Assembly: GCF_007830515.1 (NCBI RefSeq)
Contig: NZ_VLKT01000030.1
Location: forward strand, 32,595 to 96,594
Source of the DNA: Mesorhizobium tianshanense
GTDB taxonomy: Bacteria; Pseudomonadota; Alphaproteobacteria; Rhizobiales; Rhizobiaceae
Direction: 5' to 3'
DNA length: 64,000 nucleotides
The notes under the pieces are model-generated. The model made no database searches. It was not told where the DNA came from and saw only the letters and a list, made by a program, of their open reading frames with translations. Position 1 is the first letter of the stretch; every line of letters begins with the position of its first letter. Shown piece after piece: positions 8,290-18,623 of this stretch. The translations under genes were made by a program, and so were the position numbers.

Positions 8290-11200
8290 AGAAGGCCTAT
8301 CCCATCCCGACCGACACGGCGGCCAGCCAGGCAAGTGCTTCCGACCCGCAAAATTCCGCCTGGGTGTCGGCCAATGCCGGATCGGGCAAGACCCATGTGC
8401 TGGCCCAGCGCGTCATCCGGCTTTTGCTGCGCGGCACCGATCCGTCGAAGATCCTGTGCCTGACCTACACCCGCGCCGCCGCCGCCAACATGTCGAACCG
8501 GGTGTTTTCGACGCTGTCGGAATGGACGGCGCTTGGCGACGCGGAGCTGGCGACAAGGATAGAGGCGCTGGACGGTCGCGGGCCCGATCGCGAAACCATG
8601 CGCCGCGCCCGCCGGCTGTTCGCCGAGGCGCTGGAAACGCCGGGCGGGCTGAAGATCCAGACCATCCACGCCTTCTGCGAATCGGTGCTGCACCAGTTCC
8701 CGCTGGAAGCCAACATACCGGCGCATTTCGAAATGCTCGATCCGCAGATGGAGGCGTCGCTCTTCGCCGCCGCCCGCCGCGACATGATCTCGGGCACGGC
8801 GGCCGGCGATCCGGGACTGGCCGAGGCTTTCGCCACCATTCTGGAACGCGGCGGCGAACACGGGCTCGACGCGTTGCTGGCCGAGATCGTGCGCAAGCGC
8901 GACGGTTTGCGCGCCTTCATCAGCGCGGCCGGCGGCGATGGCTTCCGGGCGCTGTTCGATGAGTTCAAGTTTCGCGCCGGCCAGACCGCCGAAGGCCTGG
9001 CGGCGTCCGTCTGGCCGCTGCCGGGCTTCCTGCCGGACTATTTCGTCACCTTTGCCCGCGCTGCCGAAGCCGCCGATGCCCGCATCGTGCTGAACAATCT
9101 TCTGCCCTACGCCCATCTTGCCTTCGCCGAGAATGATTCGGTTCGCCGGCTGCAACTGCTGGCAAAAGCCTTCCTGCGGGCGGATGGCGAGCCTTATGAG
9201 CCGGCAAAGACGTTCAAGAAGGCGCTGCTCGACCGGTTGCCCGATCTTGCCGAGCGCTATCTGGCCGCGGCCGACGCCATCCTCGAAATCTCCGACCGGC
9301 TGGCCCTGTTCAGGATGCTGGAGGGCACACGTGCCGCGCTGACCATCGCCGACCGGCTGATCGCCCGCTACGAGCAGTTGAAGCGCGCCCGTGGCTTCCT
9401 CGACTTCAACGACCTCATCACCCGAACGGTCAATCTCCTGGCGCGGCCCGACGCCGGTCCCTGGGTGCAATACAAGCTCGACCAAGGCATCGACCATATC
9501 CTGCTCGACGAGGCGCAGGACACCAGTCCCGACCAATGGGAGGTGGTGAAGCGGCTGGCCGAGGAATTCTTTGCCGGGCTCGGCGCGCGCGACACGGTCC
9601 ACCGCACGGTCTTTGCCGTCGGCGACGAAAAACAGTCGATCTACTCCTTTCAAGGAGCGGCCCCCGACTCCTTCGCCGACTCAAGGCTCCTGTTTGCCGG
9701 AAAAGTACGCGACGCCAACGCCGCCTTCGCCGATCTCAAGCTGACCTGGTCCTTCCGTTCGACCGACGACGTGCTTGCGGCGGTGGACCGTGTCTTTGCC
9801 GACCCGGTCGTGCGGCGCGGCATCAGCCACGATCCCGATCCGCTGAACCACAAGGCGATCCGCACCGACGCGCCGGGCTATGTCGAGGTCTGGCCCTCGA
9901 TCGGCGCCGACGTCGTCGACGAGCCCGACGACTGGACGCAAGCCGTCGACCACGCCCATGCGCCGGCGGTGCGCGTTGCCGAAAACGTGGCGGCGACCAT
10001 TGCCGGCTGGATCGGCAATGGTGAGATCATCGAAGGCCGCGGCAAGAAGCTTCGGCCCGGCGACGTGCTGGTGCTGGTGCGCAAGCGCGATCGTTTCGTC
10101 CATGCGCTGACGCGCGCGCTGAAGCGCCGCGACATCCCGGTCGCCGGCGCCGACCGGCTCAGCCTGCCCGGCCATATCGCGGTGAAGGACCTGATCGCGC
10201 TCGGCCACTTCCTCATCCAGCCCGAGGACGATCTGTCGCTTGCCGCCGTGCTGCGCAGCCCGATCTTCGATGTTTCGGAAGAGATGCTTTTCGCGCTCGC
10301 GGGCGAGCGGCCGTCCGGTCTCTCCTTGATCGCTTCGCTCAGGCGGCATGCCGACGAAAGCGCTGCCTTGGCCGCAATCGTTGCCCAACTCGACACATGG
10401 TCCGATGAAGCCGCATTCAAGCCGGTGTTCGAATTCTATGCCGGGGCTCTCGCTCGCGACGGCCTGCGCAGGAAGATGATCGCGCGGCTCGGGCCGGAAG
10501 CCGGCGACATCCTCGACGAGTTCTTGAGCTTTTGCCTCGCCGAGGAACGAACCGGCCTGCCGGGACTGGAATCCTTCCTGTCGACGCTGGAAAACGCCGG
10601 CCCCGAGATCAAGCGCGAAATGGACCAGACCCGCGACGAGGTTCGCGTCATGACCGTGCATGCCGCCAAGGGCCTGGAGGCGCCTGTCGTGTTCCTGGTT
10701 GATGGCGGCTCGGCTCCGTTCAGCGACCAGCATCTGCCGAGGCTGATGCCGTTCGATGGCTCGGGCGAGCATTGGGACGGCAAGGGCTACCTCTGGCGCT
10801 CGGCCAGCGACGTCGCCAATGGATTTTCGCGGGCCGCTTCGGCCCGCGCGCGCGAACTGGCCGACGACGAATATCGCCGGCTGCTCTATGTCGGCATGAC
10901 CCGCGCCGAGGACCGGCTGATCGTCTGCGGTTATCACGGCAAGCGGGCGCCGAATGCCGGCACCTGGCATTCGATCGTCAGCCGCGCGCTGGTCGGTGCT
11001 CCCGAAAGCACGGAGCGGCAGCACCCCGCCACCGGCGAGACCGTGCATCGCTTTCACGTGACAAAATTGCCGCCGGTCGCACCGGCGGCCGCCGAAGAGG
11101 CGCGGCAGACGCAACAGTTTGCGCCGTTGCCGGAGACGCTGTTCCAACCCTTGCCGCCCTTCGAGGACCTGCCGCGGCCACTGTCGCCCTCCGGCGCTTC

Positions 11201-11798
11201 GGCGCTGATCGACGAGGCGAAGGAAGCCGTGATCGACACCGGCTCGCCGGTGCTGGACGCCGAGGCGGAGCCCGGCTTTGCCGTGATGCGGGGGCTGGCG
11301 CTGCACAAATTGTTGCAGATGCTGCCCGGCATTGCGGAGGCCGAACGCCGGGGTGCCGCGGAGCGCTATCTCAAGCGCGCCGGCGCGCAATGGCCTGAAA
11401 CCGAACGCAATAGGGCTTTGGCCTCGGTGGCGGCGATCCTTGCCGACATCCGTTTCGGTGAACTGTTCTCGCCGTCCTCACGCGCGGAAGTCGCGGTCAT
11501 GGGCAGCCTGGAGGTGAAGGGCAAATTACGCTCGATCTCCGGCAAGATCGACCGTCTGGCAGTTACACCAGGCAAGGTTTCGATCGTCGACTACAAGACC
11601 AATCGGCCGGCGCCAGCCGCGCTGGCGGACGTTCCTCCGGCCTATGTCCTGCAGCTCGCGCTCTATCGCGCGCTGCTCCAGCCGCTTTACCCCGAACATG
11701 AGGTCTCTGCGGCGCTGCTGTTCACCGAAGCGCCGCGGCTGATCGAGCTGCCGGCAAAGGCGATGGACGACGCCCTTGCCCGACTCACGGGAGCGTGA
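8286..11798 (+). CDS. addA: Double-strand break repair helicase-nuclease AddA
   Basis: The 1170-residue UvrD/Rep-type helicase has Walker A ANAGSGKT at about 29-36, Walker B LLDEAQDTSPDQWE at about 404, the late helicase motif VMTVHAAKGLEAPVV, and a RecB-like nuclease domain ending in GKIDRL and VDYKTNRP at about 1101-1108. It starts with GTG at 8286, overlapping the addB stop; the open frame extends upstream to 7659 but that part lies inside addB and is not family-like. AddA unwinds and cuts DNA ends until Chi-like sites are met. trxA follows 75 bases downstream with its own ribosome site. Confidence 0.95.
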   Translation: MKKAYPIPTDTAASQASASDPQNSAWVSANAGSGKTHVLAQRVIRLLLRGTDPSKILCLTYTRAAAANMSNRVFSTLSEWTALGDAELATRIEALDGRGPDRETMRRARRLFAEALETPGGLKIQTIHAFCESVLHQFPLEANIPAHFEMLDPQMEASLFAAARRDMISGTAAGDPGLAEAFATILERGGEHGLDALLAEIVRKRDGLRAFISAAGGDGFRALFDEFKFRAGQTAEGLAASVWPLPGFLPDYFVTFARAAEAADARIVLNNLLPYAHLAFAENDSVRRLQLLAKAFLRADGEPYEPAKTFKKALLDRLPDLAERYLAAADAILEISDRLALFRMLEGTRAALTIADRLIARYEQLKRARGFLDFNDLITRTVNLLARPDAGPWVQYKLDQGIDHILLDEAQDTSPDQWEVVKRLAEEFFAGLGARDTVHRTVFAVGDEKQSIYSFQGAAPDSFADSRLLFAGKVRDANAAFADLKLTWSFRSTDDVLAAVDRVFADPVVRRGISHDPDPLNHKAIRTDAPGYVEVWPSIGADVVDEPDDWTQAVDHAHAPAVRVAENVAATIAGWIGNGEIIEGRGKKLRPGDVLVLVRKRDRFVHALTRALKRRDIPVAGADRLSLPGHIAVKDLIALGHFLIQPEDDLSLAAVLRSPIFDVSEEMLFALAGERPSGLSLIASLRRHADESAALAAIVAQLDTWSDEAAFKPVFEFYAGALARDGLRRKMIARLGPEAGDILDEFLSFCLAEERTGLPGLESFLSTLENAGPEIKREMDQTRDEVRVMTVHAAKGLEAPVVFLVDGGSAPFSDQHLPRLMPFDGSGEHWDGKGYLWRSASDVANGFSRAASARARELADDEYRRLLYVGMTRAEDRLIVCGYHGKRAPNAGTWHSIVSRALVGAPESTERQHPATGETVHRFHVTKLPPVAPAAAEEARQTQQFAPLPETLFQPLPPFEDLPRPLSPSGASALIDEAKEAVIDTGSPVLDAEAEPGFAVMRGLALHKLLQMLPGIAEAERRGAAERYLKRAGAQWPETERNRALASVAAILADIRFGELFSPSSRAEVAVMGSLEVKGKLRSISGKIDRLAVTPGKVSIVDYKTNRPAPAALADVPPAYVLQLALYRALLQPLYPEHEVSAALLFTEAPRLIELPAKAMDDALARLTGA

Positions 11799-11873
11799 CA
11801 CAACAGCTGCTTGAAGAAGGGCGCAATAACCACCACATTTGGTGCGAAAAACAACTCTCGAAAGGATTTCAGC

Positions 11874-12197
11874 ATGGCCACCGTCAAGGTCGACAAGAGC
11901 AATTTCCAGGCTGACGTGCTCGACGCCAAGGAGCCGGTCGTGGTCGATTTCTGGGCGGAATGGTGCGGCCCGTGCAAGATGATCGCGCCGGCGCTGGAAG
12001 ACATCGCCGTCGAACTCGGCGGCAAGGTCAAGATCGCCAAGCTCAACATCGACGAGAATCCGGAGTTGGCCGCGCAGTTCGGCGTGCGCTCGATCCCGAC
12101 GCTGATGATCTTCAAGGACGGCGAAATGGCCGACATGAAGGTTGGCGCAGCACCCAAGACCGCGCTGTCGCACTGGATCAACGGCAATCTCGCCTGA
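11874..12197 (+). CDS. trxA: Thioredoxin 1
   Basis: The 107-residue thioredoxin has the redox motif WCGPCK (Cys31, Cys34) and the cis-proline segment SIPTLMIF. It is a cytoplasmic protein-disulfide reductase recycled by thioredoxin reductase. The ATG at 11874 is preceded by AAAGGA at the correct distance and gives the family-length protein; an upstream TTG at 11811 would add a non-conserved tail. A strong terminator follows. Confidence 0.97.
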   Translation: MATVKVDKSNFQADVLDAKEPVVVDFWAEWCGPCKMIAPALEDIAVELGGKVKIAKLNIDENPELAAQFGVRSIPTLMIFKDGEMADMKVGAAPKTALSHWINGNLA

Positions 12198-12220
12198 TCC
12201 GGCCCGAAATTCTGCAGCCA

Positions 12221-12246
12221 AGCCCGGCCGTCGCGCCGGGCTTTTT
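12221..12246 (+). terminator. Rho-independent terminator after trxA
   Basis: A GC-rich stem AGCCCGGC / GCCGGGCT with a short loop is followed by a run of five T, 24 bases after the trxA stop. It closes the divL-addBA-trxA side of the region. Confidence 0.85.
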
Positions 12247-12325
12247 GCTGGCGTCATCGCCAGGTCGCTCTGGCCCTCGCGCTGTCGCACTCCATGTCCT
12301 CTGTTCAGGCAAAGAGGAGAACTCC

Positions 12326-12607
12326 ATGACAGGATCCGCCAAGGCAACCGTCTTCATCGACAATGACCGCGTCATCGTCACCGAGTACCGCTTCGCGCCG
12401 GGCGACAACACAGGCTGGCACCGCCATGGCCATGACTACGTCGTCGTGCCGCTGATGGACGGCAAGGTCAAGCTGTTGACCAAGGATGGCGAATCCTTTG
12501 CCGAGATGAAGAAGGGGGCGCCCTATTTCCGCAAGGAAGGCGTCGAGCACGACGTCATCAGCGCCAATGAGGGTGAATACGCCTTCATCGAGATCGAGCT
12601 GAAGTAA
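12326..12607 (+). CDS. Small cupin-domain protein
   Basis: This 93-residue single-domain cupin has cupin motif 1 as FAPGDNTGWHRHGHDYVVVPLMDG, with clustered His residues that can hold a metal, and motif 2 as the EGVEHDVISANEGEYAFIEIE segment. The substrate cannot be told from sequence; related small cupins are annotated as BauB-like or generic. The ATG at 12326 follows an AAAGAGGAGA ribosome site. It is a single gene between the trxA terminator and a convergent glyoxalase-fold gene whose stop is 12 bases away. Confidence 0.75.
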   Translation: MTGSAKATVFIDNDRVIVTEYRFAPGDNTGWHRHGHDYVVVPLMDGKVKLLTKDGESFAEMKKGAPYFRKEGVEHDVISANEGEYAFIEIELK

Positions 12608-12619
12608 TCCACCGCGCGA

Positions 12620-13039
12620 TCACCAATCGGCGATGCGATCGCCTCCGGCGAATTGCGCACTCTTTTCGGTATACTCGAACAACTCGATCTTCACGTCGTT
12701 GGGATCGCGTATCCAGGCCTGATAGGTGTCATCGCACGCGTGTTTCTTTGCCGTGACATCGATGCCCTTCGATCTTATGTGGGCGATCGCCGCGTCGATG
12801 TTTTCCACCTCAAGGCAGAAGTGGTTGATCTGGTTCAAGTCGCTATAGCGGGCCTCGTCTTTCCCAAATACCTCGACGTGGCTGCGGCCGCCGCAATTGA
12901 GGTAGAACCCGAAAATCTTGCCGTCGCGCAGGAAATTGAACTGGGTGTCCATGCCAAGAACGTCCCTGTAGAAGCTTCGCGTCGCTTCCAGGTCATGCGC
13001 GAAGATGCAGACATGAGCGAGCTGCTTTACCTTGATCAT
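12620..13039 (-). CDS. VOC (glyoxalase/bleomycin-resistance) family protein
   Basis: This 139-residue protein has the vicinal-oxygen-chelate fold: it opens with LAHVCIFAHDLEATRSFYRDVLGM, has the second half-repeat NHFCLEVENIDAAIAHIRSKGI, and ends with RDPNDVKIELFEYT, where the Glu is the usual metal ligand. This resembles lactoylglutathione lyase-like enzymes, but the substrate is unknown. The start MIKVKQL is chosen from a GAGGAG ribosome site; upstream codons are not family-like. It sits 26 bases after folC and is probably the last gene of the trp-acc-fol operon. Confidence 0.8.
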   Translation of the reverse strand: MIKVKQLAHVCIFAHDLEATRSFYRDVLGMDTQFNFLRDGKIFGFYLNCGGRSHVEVFGKDEARYSDLNQINHFCLEVENIDAAIAHIRSKGIDVTAKKHACDDTYQAWIRDPNDVKIELFEYTEKSAQFAGGDRIADW

Positions 13040-13065
13040 GACTGCTCCTCGCGGAAAATCCGGCT

Positions 13066-14391
13066 TCAGACCGGCGGCGTGCCGTTCTCGGCCAGCACCG
13101 CGCCGGCCAGGTAGAGCGAGCCGCTGATCAGGATGCGCGGCGGCGGCCCGTCCCATGTATCACGCAACAGCATCAATGCATTGGCGACGGAGCTCACCGG
13201 CTCGGCCGACAGCCCGGCCTCGACGGCGCGGATCGCCAGTTCGTCATTCGGCACGCTGGCCTCGCTGAGGCTCACCGGCACTGTGTAGACATGCCGGACT
13301 AGGCCCTTGAAGGCGCGGAAATAGCCGCTCTGGTCCTTGGTGTTGATCATGCCGGAAATCAGGAACAGCGGCCGCGGGTTCTTTTCCTCCCGCTCGGCCA
13401 GCGCCTCGGCAACAACGATGCCGGCGCCCGGATTGTGGCCGCCATCGAGCCAGATTTCGGCGCCCTTCGGCGCCAGTTCCGTCAGCCTGCCTGGCGGCAA
13501 TTTCTGCATCCGCGCCGGCCATGCGGCATTGGTCATCGCCTTCTCGGCGGTGCGATGGCCGATCTCGAAGCCCGCCGCCTTGACCGCCGCGATCGCCGCC
13601 GCCGCGTTGGCGAATTGGTGGCGTCCCGGCAGGCGCGGCGGCGGCAGGTCCATCAGACCGTCTTCGTCCTGATAGACCATGCGGCCGTTTTCCTCGAAGG
13701 CGAGGAAATCCTGGCCATAGACGAAGGCGGGACAGTCGAGCCGCTCGGCGGTTTCGATGAGCACCTGCAGCGCCGTTTCGCTTTCCTGCGCGCCGATGAC
13801 CACCGGGCAACCGGGCTTGATGATGCCGGCTTTTTCGGCGGCGATCAGTTCGACACGGTCGCCGAGATAGGCTTCGTGGTCGAGCGAGACCGGCATGATC
13901 ACCGACACCGCCGGCTCGGTGACGACATTGGTGGCGTCGAAGCGGCCGCCGAGGCCGACCTCGATGATGACGGCATCCGCCGGATGTTCCGAAAACAGCA
14001 GGAAGGTGACGGCGGTGAGGATCTCGAAGACGGTGATCGTCTCGCCTCCATTGGCCTTGGCGACGCGGGCAATGGCATCGGCGAAGACCTTGTCCTCGAC
14101 CAGCCTGCCGCCGCCGTCGGCGGCCAGCCGGTAGCGCTCATGCCAGTTCACCAGATGTGGTGACGTGTGGACATGGACGCGGTGGCCGGCCGCTTCGAGC
14201 AGCGCCCGCGAAAAGGCGGCGCAGGAACCCTTGCCGTTGGTGCCGGCGATGTGGATGACCGGCGGCAGATGGTTCTGCGGATTGCCCAGCCGCTCCAGCA
14301 GCCGCGAAATGCGGTCGAGCGAAAGATCGAAGCCCTTCGGATGAAGCGACATCAGGCTTTCGATTTCGCGGTCGGCGGCAAGCGTGGTCAT
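13066..14391 (-). CDS. folC: Bifunctional folylpolyglutamate / dihydrofolate synthase
   Basis: The 441-residue Mur-ligase-fold enzyme has the ATP loop HIAGTNGKGS at about 47-56, the LGGRFDATNVV segment and the C-terminal LDGGHNPGA. FolC makes dihydrofolate from dihydropteroate and glutamate and then adds further glutamates. It lies 61 bases after accD in the same direction, the usual rhizobial arrangement. Confidence 0.96.
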   Translation of the reverse strand: MTTLAADREIESLMSLHPKGFDLSLDRISRLLERLGNPQNHLPPVIHIAGTNGKGSCAAFSRALLEAAGHRVHVHTSPHLVNWHERYRLAADGGGRLVEDKVFADAIARVAKANGGETITVFEILTAVTFLLFSEHPADAVIIEVGLGGRFDATNVVTEPAVSVIMPVSLDHEAYLGDRVELIAAEKAGIIKPGCPVVIGAQESETALQVLIETAERLDCPAFVYGQDFLAFEENGRMVYQDEDGLMDLPPPRLPGRHQFANAAAAIAAVKAAGFEIGHRTAEKAMTNAAWPARMQKLPPGRLTELAPKGAEIWLDGGHNPGAGIVVAEALAEREEKNPRPLFLISGMINTKDQSGYFRAFKGLVRHVYTVPVSLSEASVPNDELAIRAVEAGLSAEPVSSVANALMLLRDTWDGPPPRILISGSLYLAGAVLAENGTPPV

Positions 14392-14452
14392 GGTGGAATC
14401 CTAGGCGCGCCACAGACGGCGCGCAATCGCGTTCGCGGCGAAGGATGTCGCG

Positions 14453-15379
14453 TCAGGCTTGCGGGCGTGCTTCCGCCGGGATCGCCGCCGGCGGCAGGAT
14501 TTCCGGCTCCAGCGGCTTTTGCGTTTCGGGCAGCTTGAGCAGCATTTTCAGGAGCCGCGCGATCGTCTGTCGCATCTCCAGCCGCGACACCACCATGTCG
14601 ACCATGCCGTGCTCCATCAGATATTCGGAGCGCTGGAAGCCATCGGGCAGCTTTTCCCGGATGGTCTGCTCGATGACCCGCGGCCCGGCAAAGCCGATCA
14701 GCGCGCCGGGCTCGGCGATGTGCACGTCGCCCAGCATGGCATAGGAGGCAGTGACGCCGCCGGTGGTCGGGTTGGTCAGAACGACGATATAGGGAAGGCC
14801 GGCCTCCTTCAGCCGATCGACACCCACTGTGGTTCTCGGCAACTGCATCAGCGACAGGATGCCTTCCTGCATGCGGGCGCCGCCGGAGGCCGCGAACAGC
14901 ACCAGCGGCCGTTTGCGCTGCAACGCCACTTCAAAGGCATGAACGATGGCGTCGCCGGCGGCCATGCCAAGCGAGCCGCCCATGAAGGCGAAGTCCTGCA
15001 CCGTCACCACCACCGGCAAGCCTTCGACGGTCCCCAGCGCATTGACGATGGCATCTTCGAGCCCGGTCTTGGCCTTGGCGTCCTTCAGCCGGTCGGTGTA
15101 GCGCTTCTCGTCGCGGAATTTCAGCGGATCCTGCACGACCTTGGGGTTTTCGAGCGTCTCGTACTTGCCGTCGTCGAAGAAGAATTTCAGCCGCTCCTTG
15201 GCCGAGATCTTCATGTGGTGGCCGGAAGACGGGATGACGAACTGGTTCTGCTCCAGATCCTTGTGGAAGACCATCTCGCCGGTCTCGGGATCCTTGATCC
15301 AGAGGTTCTCGGGCATGTCGGTGCGCCGGCCGAGCATCGAATTGATCTTCGGGCGAACGTAGTTGGTGATCCAGTTCAT
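14453..15379 (-). CDS. accD: Acetyl-CoA carboxylase carboxyltransferase subunit beta
   Basis: The 308-residue protein has the crotonase-like carboxyltransferase core, including FMGGSLGMAAGDAI, SGGARMQEGILSLMQ and TNPTTGGVTASYAMLGD. It works with AccA to move CO2 from biotin to acetyl-CoA, the first step of fatty acid synthesis. The N-terminal zinc ribbon present in E. coli AccD is degenerate: the four Cys positions are Asp30, Thr33, Ile49 and Ser52. The start MNWITNYVRPKI is family-typical. It lies 47 bases downstream of trpA. Confidence 0.96.
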   Translation of the reverse strand: MNWITNYVRPKINSMLGRRTDMPENLWIKDPETGEMVFHKDLEQNQFVIPSSGHHMKISAKERLKFFFDDGKYETLENPKVVQDPLKFRDEKRYTDRLKDAKAKTGLEDAIVNALGTVEGLPVVVTVQDFAFMGGSLGMAAGDAIVHAFEVALQRKRPLVLFAASGGARMQEGILSLMQLPRTTVGVDRLKEAGLPYIVVLTNPTTGGVTASYAMLGDVHIAEPGALIGFAGPRVIEQTIREKLPDGFQRSEYLMEHGMVDMVVSRLEMRQTIARLLKMLLKLPETQKPLEPEILPPAAIPAEARPQA

Positions 15380-15426
15380 CGCTTCGGCTCCTGTCCTGAC
15401 GAAGAGGTAGGAAAGACGTAGGAAGA

Positions 15427-16266
15427 CTATTCGGCGGCAGCAAGGCGAGCCGCGCGCACGCCTTGCGAAAGCCCGCTGACCAGCGTGGCGACTGCCTCGG
15501 CCGGGTCGGCGGTCTTTTCGCCCTTCGGCCCCAGCACATTGGCCACCGCATTGACGATCGCGGTGCCGACGACGACGCCATCGGCATTGGCGCCGATCAC
15601 GCGCGCCTGCTCGGCGGTCTTGACGCCGAAGCCGACACAGACCGGCAGGTCGGTATGGCCCTTGATGCGCCCGACCGCCGCCGCCACCTTGCCGGTGTCG
15701 GCAAGCGCCGAGCCGGTGATGCCGGTCATCGACACGTAGTAGACGAAACCCGACGTGTTCTGCAGCACCTTGGGCAGGCGCTTGTCGTCGGTGGTCGGCG
15801 TCGCCAGCCGGATGAAATTGATGCCGGCCTTCAGCGCCGGAATGCACAGTTCCTCATCCATTTCCGGCGGCAGGTCGACGACGATCAGCCCGTCTATGCC
15901 GCTGGCCAGCGCATCCCTGAGGAAGCGGTCGACGCCGTAGATGTAGATCGGGTTGTAGTAGCCCATCAAAACGATCGGCGTCTCATTGTCGCCGGCGCGG
16001 AATTCCGACGCCATCTTCAGCGTCTTGACCAGCGTCTGGCCGCCCTTCAGCGCGCGCAGGCCTGCCGCCTGGATCGCAGGGCCGTCGGCCATCGGATCGG
16101 AAAACGGCATGCCGAGCTCGATGATGTCGCTGCCGGCGCCGGGCAGCGCCTTCATGATCGACAGGGAGGTGTCGTAATCCGGGTCGCCGCCCATGAAATA
16201 GGTGACGAGCGCCGGGCGCCCTTCGGCCTTCAGCTTGGCCATGCGGCGGTCGATGCGGGTGGTCAT
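15427..16266 (-). CDS. trpA: Tryptophan synthase alpha chain
   Basis: The 279-residue TIM-barrel enzyme has catalytic Glu50 (IIELGMPFSDP) and Asp61 and the substrate-binding GITG and GFGVKT loops. It splits indole-3-glycerol phosphate and passes indole to TrpB. The ATG at 16266 is 2 bases from the trpB stop, so the two are coupled. Open sequence upstream of this start is inside trpB and is not used. Confidence 0.97.
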   Translation of the reverse strand: MTTRIDRRMAKLKAEGRPALVTYFMGGDPDYDTSLSIMKALPGAGSDIIELGMPFSDPMADGPAIQAAGLRALKGGQTLVKTLKMASEFRAGDNETPIVLMGYYNPIYIYGVDRFLRDALASGIDGLIVVDLPPEMDEELCIPALKAGINFIRLATPTTDDKRLPKVLQNTSGFVYYVSMTGITGSALADTGKVAAAVGRIKGHTDLPVCVGFGVKTAEQARVIGANADGVVVGTAIVNAVANVLGPKGEKTADPAEAVATLVSGLSQGVRAARLAAAE

Positions 16267-16268
16267 GA

Positions 16269-17519
<1,251 letters not shown>

Positions 17520-17543
17520 CGCCGATCTCCTACTTCTTGTTTT

Positions 17544-17595
17544 GGAGCATGTCCTTGTCGGAAAAACCGGTTTCCACTTTTCCGGGACATGCTCC
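17544..17595. repeat. Dispersed palindromic repeat, copy A (trpB-trpF gap)
   Basis: The outer arms GGAGCATGTCC (17544-17554) and GGACATGCTCC (17585-17595) pair perfectly over 11 bp. An inner stem CGGAAAA/TTTTCCG flanks ACCGGTTTCCAC. The same design recurs at 23272, 24491, 31880 and 55195. It lies inside the trp operon and would form a stable hairpin in the mRNA. Confidence 0.85.
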
Positions 17596-17607
17596 GGGTT
17601 CTATCCT

Positions 17608-18267
17608 TCAGGCTGCGCGGGTGTTCCGCGCGGCTCCGACGGCCCGGAAAAACTGTTCGATCAGCGCCGGATCCTTGACGCCAGGCGCGCTTTCCACACC
17701 AGAGGAAATGTCTAATCCGGGCGGATTGGCAAGCCGAACGGCATCGCCGATATTGGCGGCGTTCAACCCACCCGAAAGCATGTAATCGACGCCTGCGTCA
17801 AGGCCGGCCAGAATGCGCCAGTCGAAGGCAACGCCGTTGCCGCCCGGCAGTTCCGAACCCTTCGGCGGCTTGGCGTCGAACAGGAAACGGTCGGCAATGC
17901 CGACGAAGGGTTTTATCCGCTCCAGATCGGCAGCGGCGCTGACGGCCAGCGCCTTCATCACCGGCAGGCCATAGCGGGCCTTGACCTGCGCCACCCGCTC
18001 GGGCGTTTCCGAACCATGCAGCTGCAGCATGTCGGGCTGCATTTTCTCAACGATTTCATCCAGCAACGCATCGCCGGCGTCGACCGTCACGGCAACCGCC
18101 TTGGCCTTGCCGATCGCCGCTTCACGCAAGCGGCGGGCTTGCGCTGGCTCGACATAGCGCGGGCTTTTGGCGAAGAAAATGAAGCCGACATGGCTGGCGC
18201 CGCCGGCCAGTGCCGCGGCTAATGCCTTGTCGGTCTTCAATCCGCATATCTTGATGTCGAGCGCCAT
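17608..18267 (-). CDS. trpF: Phosphoribosylanthranilate isomerase
   Basis: The 219-residue TIM barrel has KICGLK at the N-terminus (catalytic Cys8), the LQLHGSETPE motif, catalytic Asp in FLFDAKPP, and LSGGLNAANI. It isomerises PRA to CdRP in tryptophan synthesis. I chose the ATG at 18267 because it gives the canonical start; a longer open frame to 18294 has no support. First gene of the trpF-trpB-trpA-accD-folC operon. Confidence 0.96.
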   Translation of the reverse strand: MALDIKICGLKTDKALAAALAGGASHVGFIFFAKSPRYVEPAQARRLREAAIGKAKAVAVTVDAGDALLDEIVEKMQPDMLQLHGSETPERVAQVKARYGLPVMKALAVSAAADLERIKPFVGIADRFLFDAKPPKGSELPGGNGVAFDWRILAGLDAGVDYMLSGGLNAANIGDAVRLANPPGLDISSGVESAPGVKDPALIEQFFRAVGAARNTRAA

Positions 18268-18378
18268 GACGCGGGGATTGGCACGAAACGGCAAAAGAGT
18301 CGAGAAAAAGCATGCTGTTTGCCGCCAGCGCGGAACGCGCTACCTTCTTCCCAGGGACTGCAGGCGGGAGCAGAAAAC

Positions 18379-18597
18379 ATGGCAGACCAAACCGTTGCCC
18401 AACTCAGGCAAAAGATCGCGCAGGCCCGCGAGGTCATTGTGCATCTGATGCACAAAGCCGCCTTCAACGGCGCCGAGGCGCAGCGCGCGCTCGACTATTT
18501 CGACAGCGACGCCTTCGAGACGGACTTCTTGCCATGGCCGCGCCATGCCGATGGAGGCTTGCGGCCGGAGGAGCTCAACGCAGCGAACGACGATTGA
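18379..18597 (+). CDS. Small conserved-type hypothetical protein
   Basis: The 72-residue acidic protein starts MADQTVAQLRQKIAQAREVIVHLM after a GCGGGAG ribosome site. The first 45 residues are strongly helical and may form a short coiled coil; the tail is Asp/Pro-rich. No signal peptide or membrane segment is visible. It is divergent from trpF across 111 bases. The function is not recognised. Confidence 0.6.
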   Translation: MADQTVAQLRQKIAQAREVIVHLMHKAAFNGAEAQRALDYFDSDAFETDFLPWPRHADGGLRPEELNAANDD

Positions 18598-18623
18598 TCG
18601 GCTAAGCTTTCAAAGCTCGCTTG

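Noticed and set aside
5242..8334. A 1030-codon open frame antisense to addB
   Set aside because: GC-rich genes leave open shadow frames on the other strand. The sense frame has AddB motifs and coupled starts; the antisense protein has no recognisable motif.
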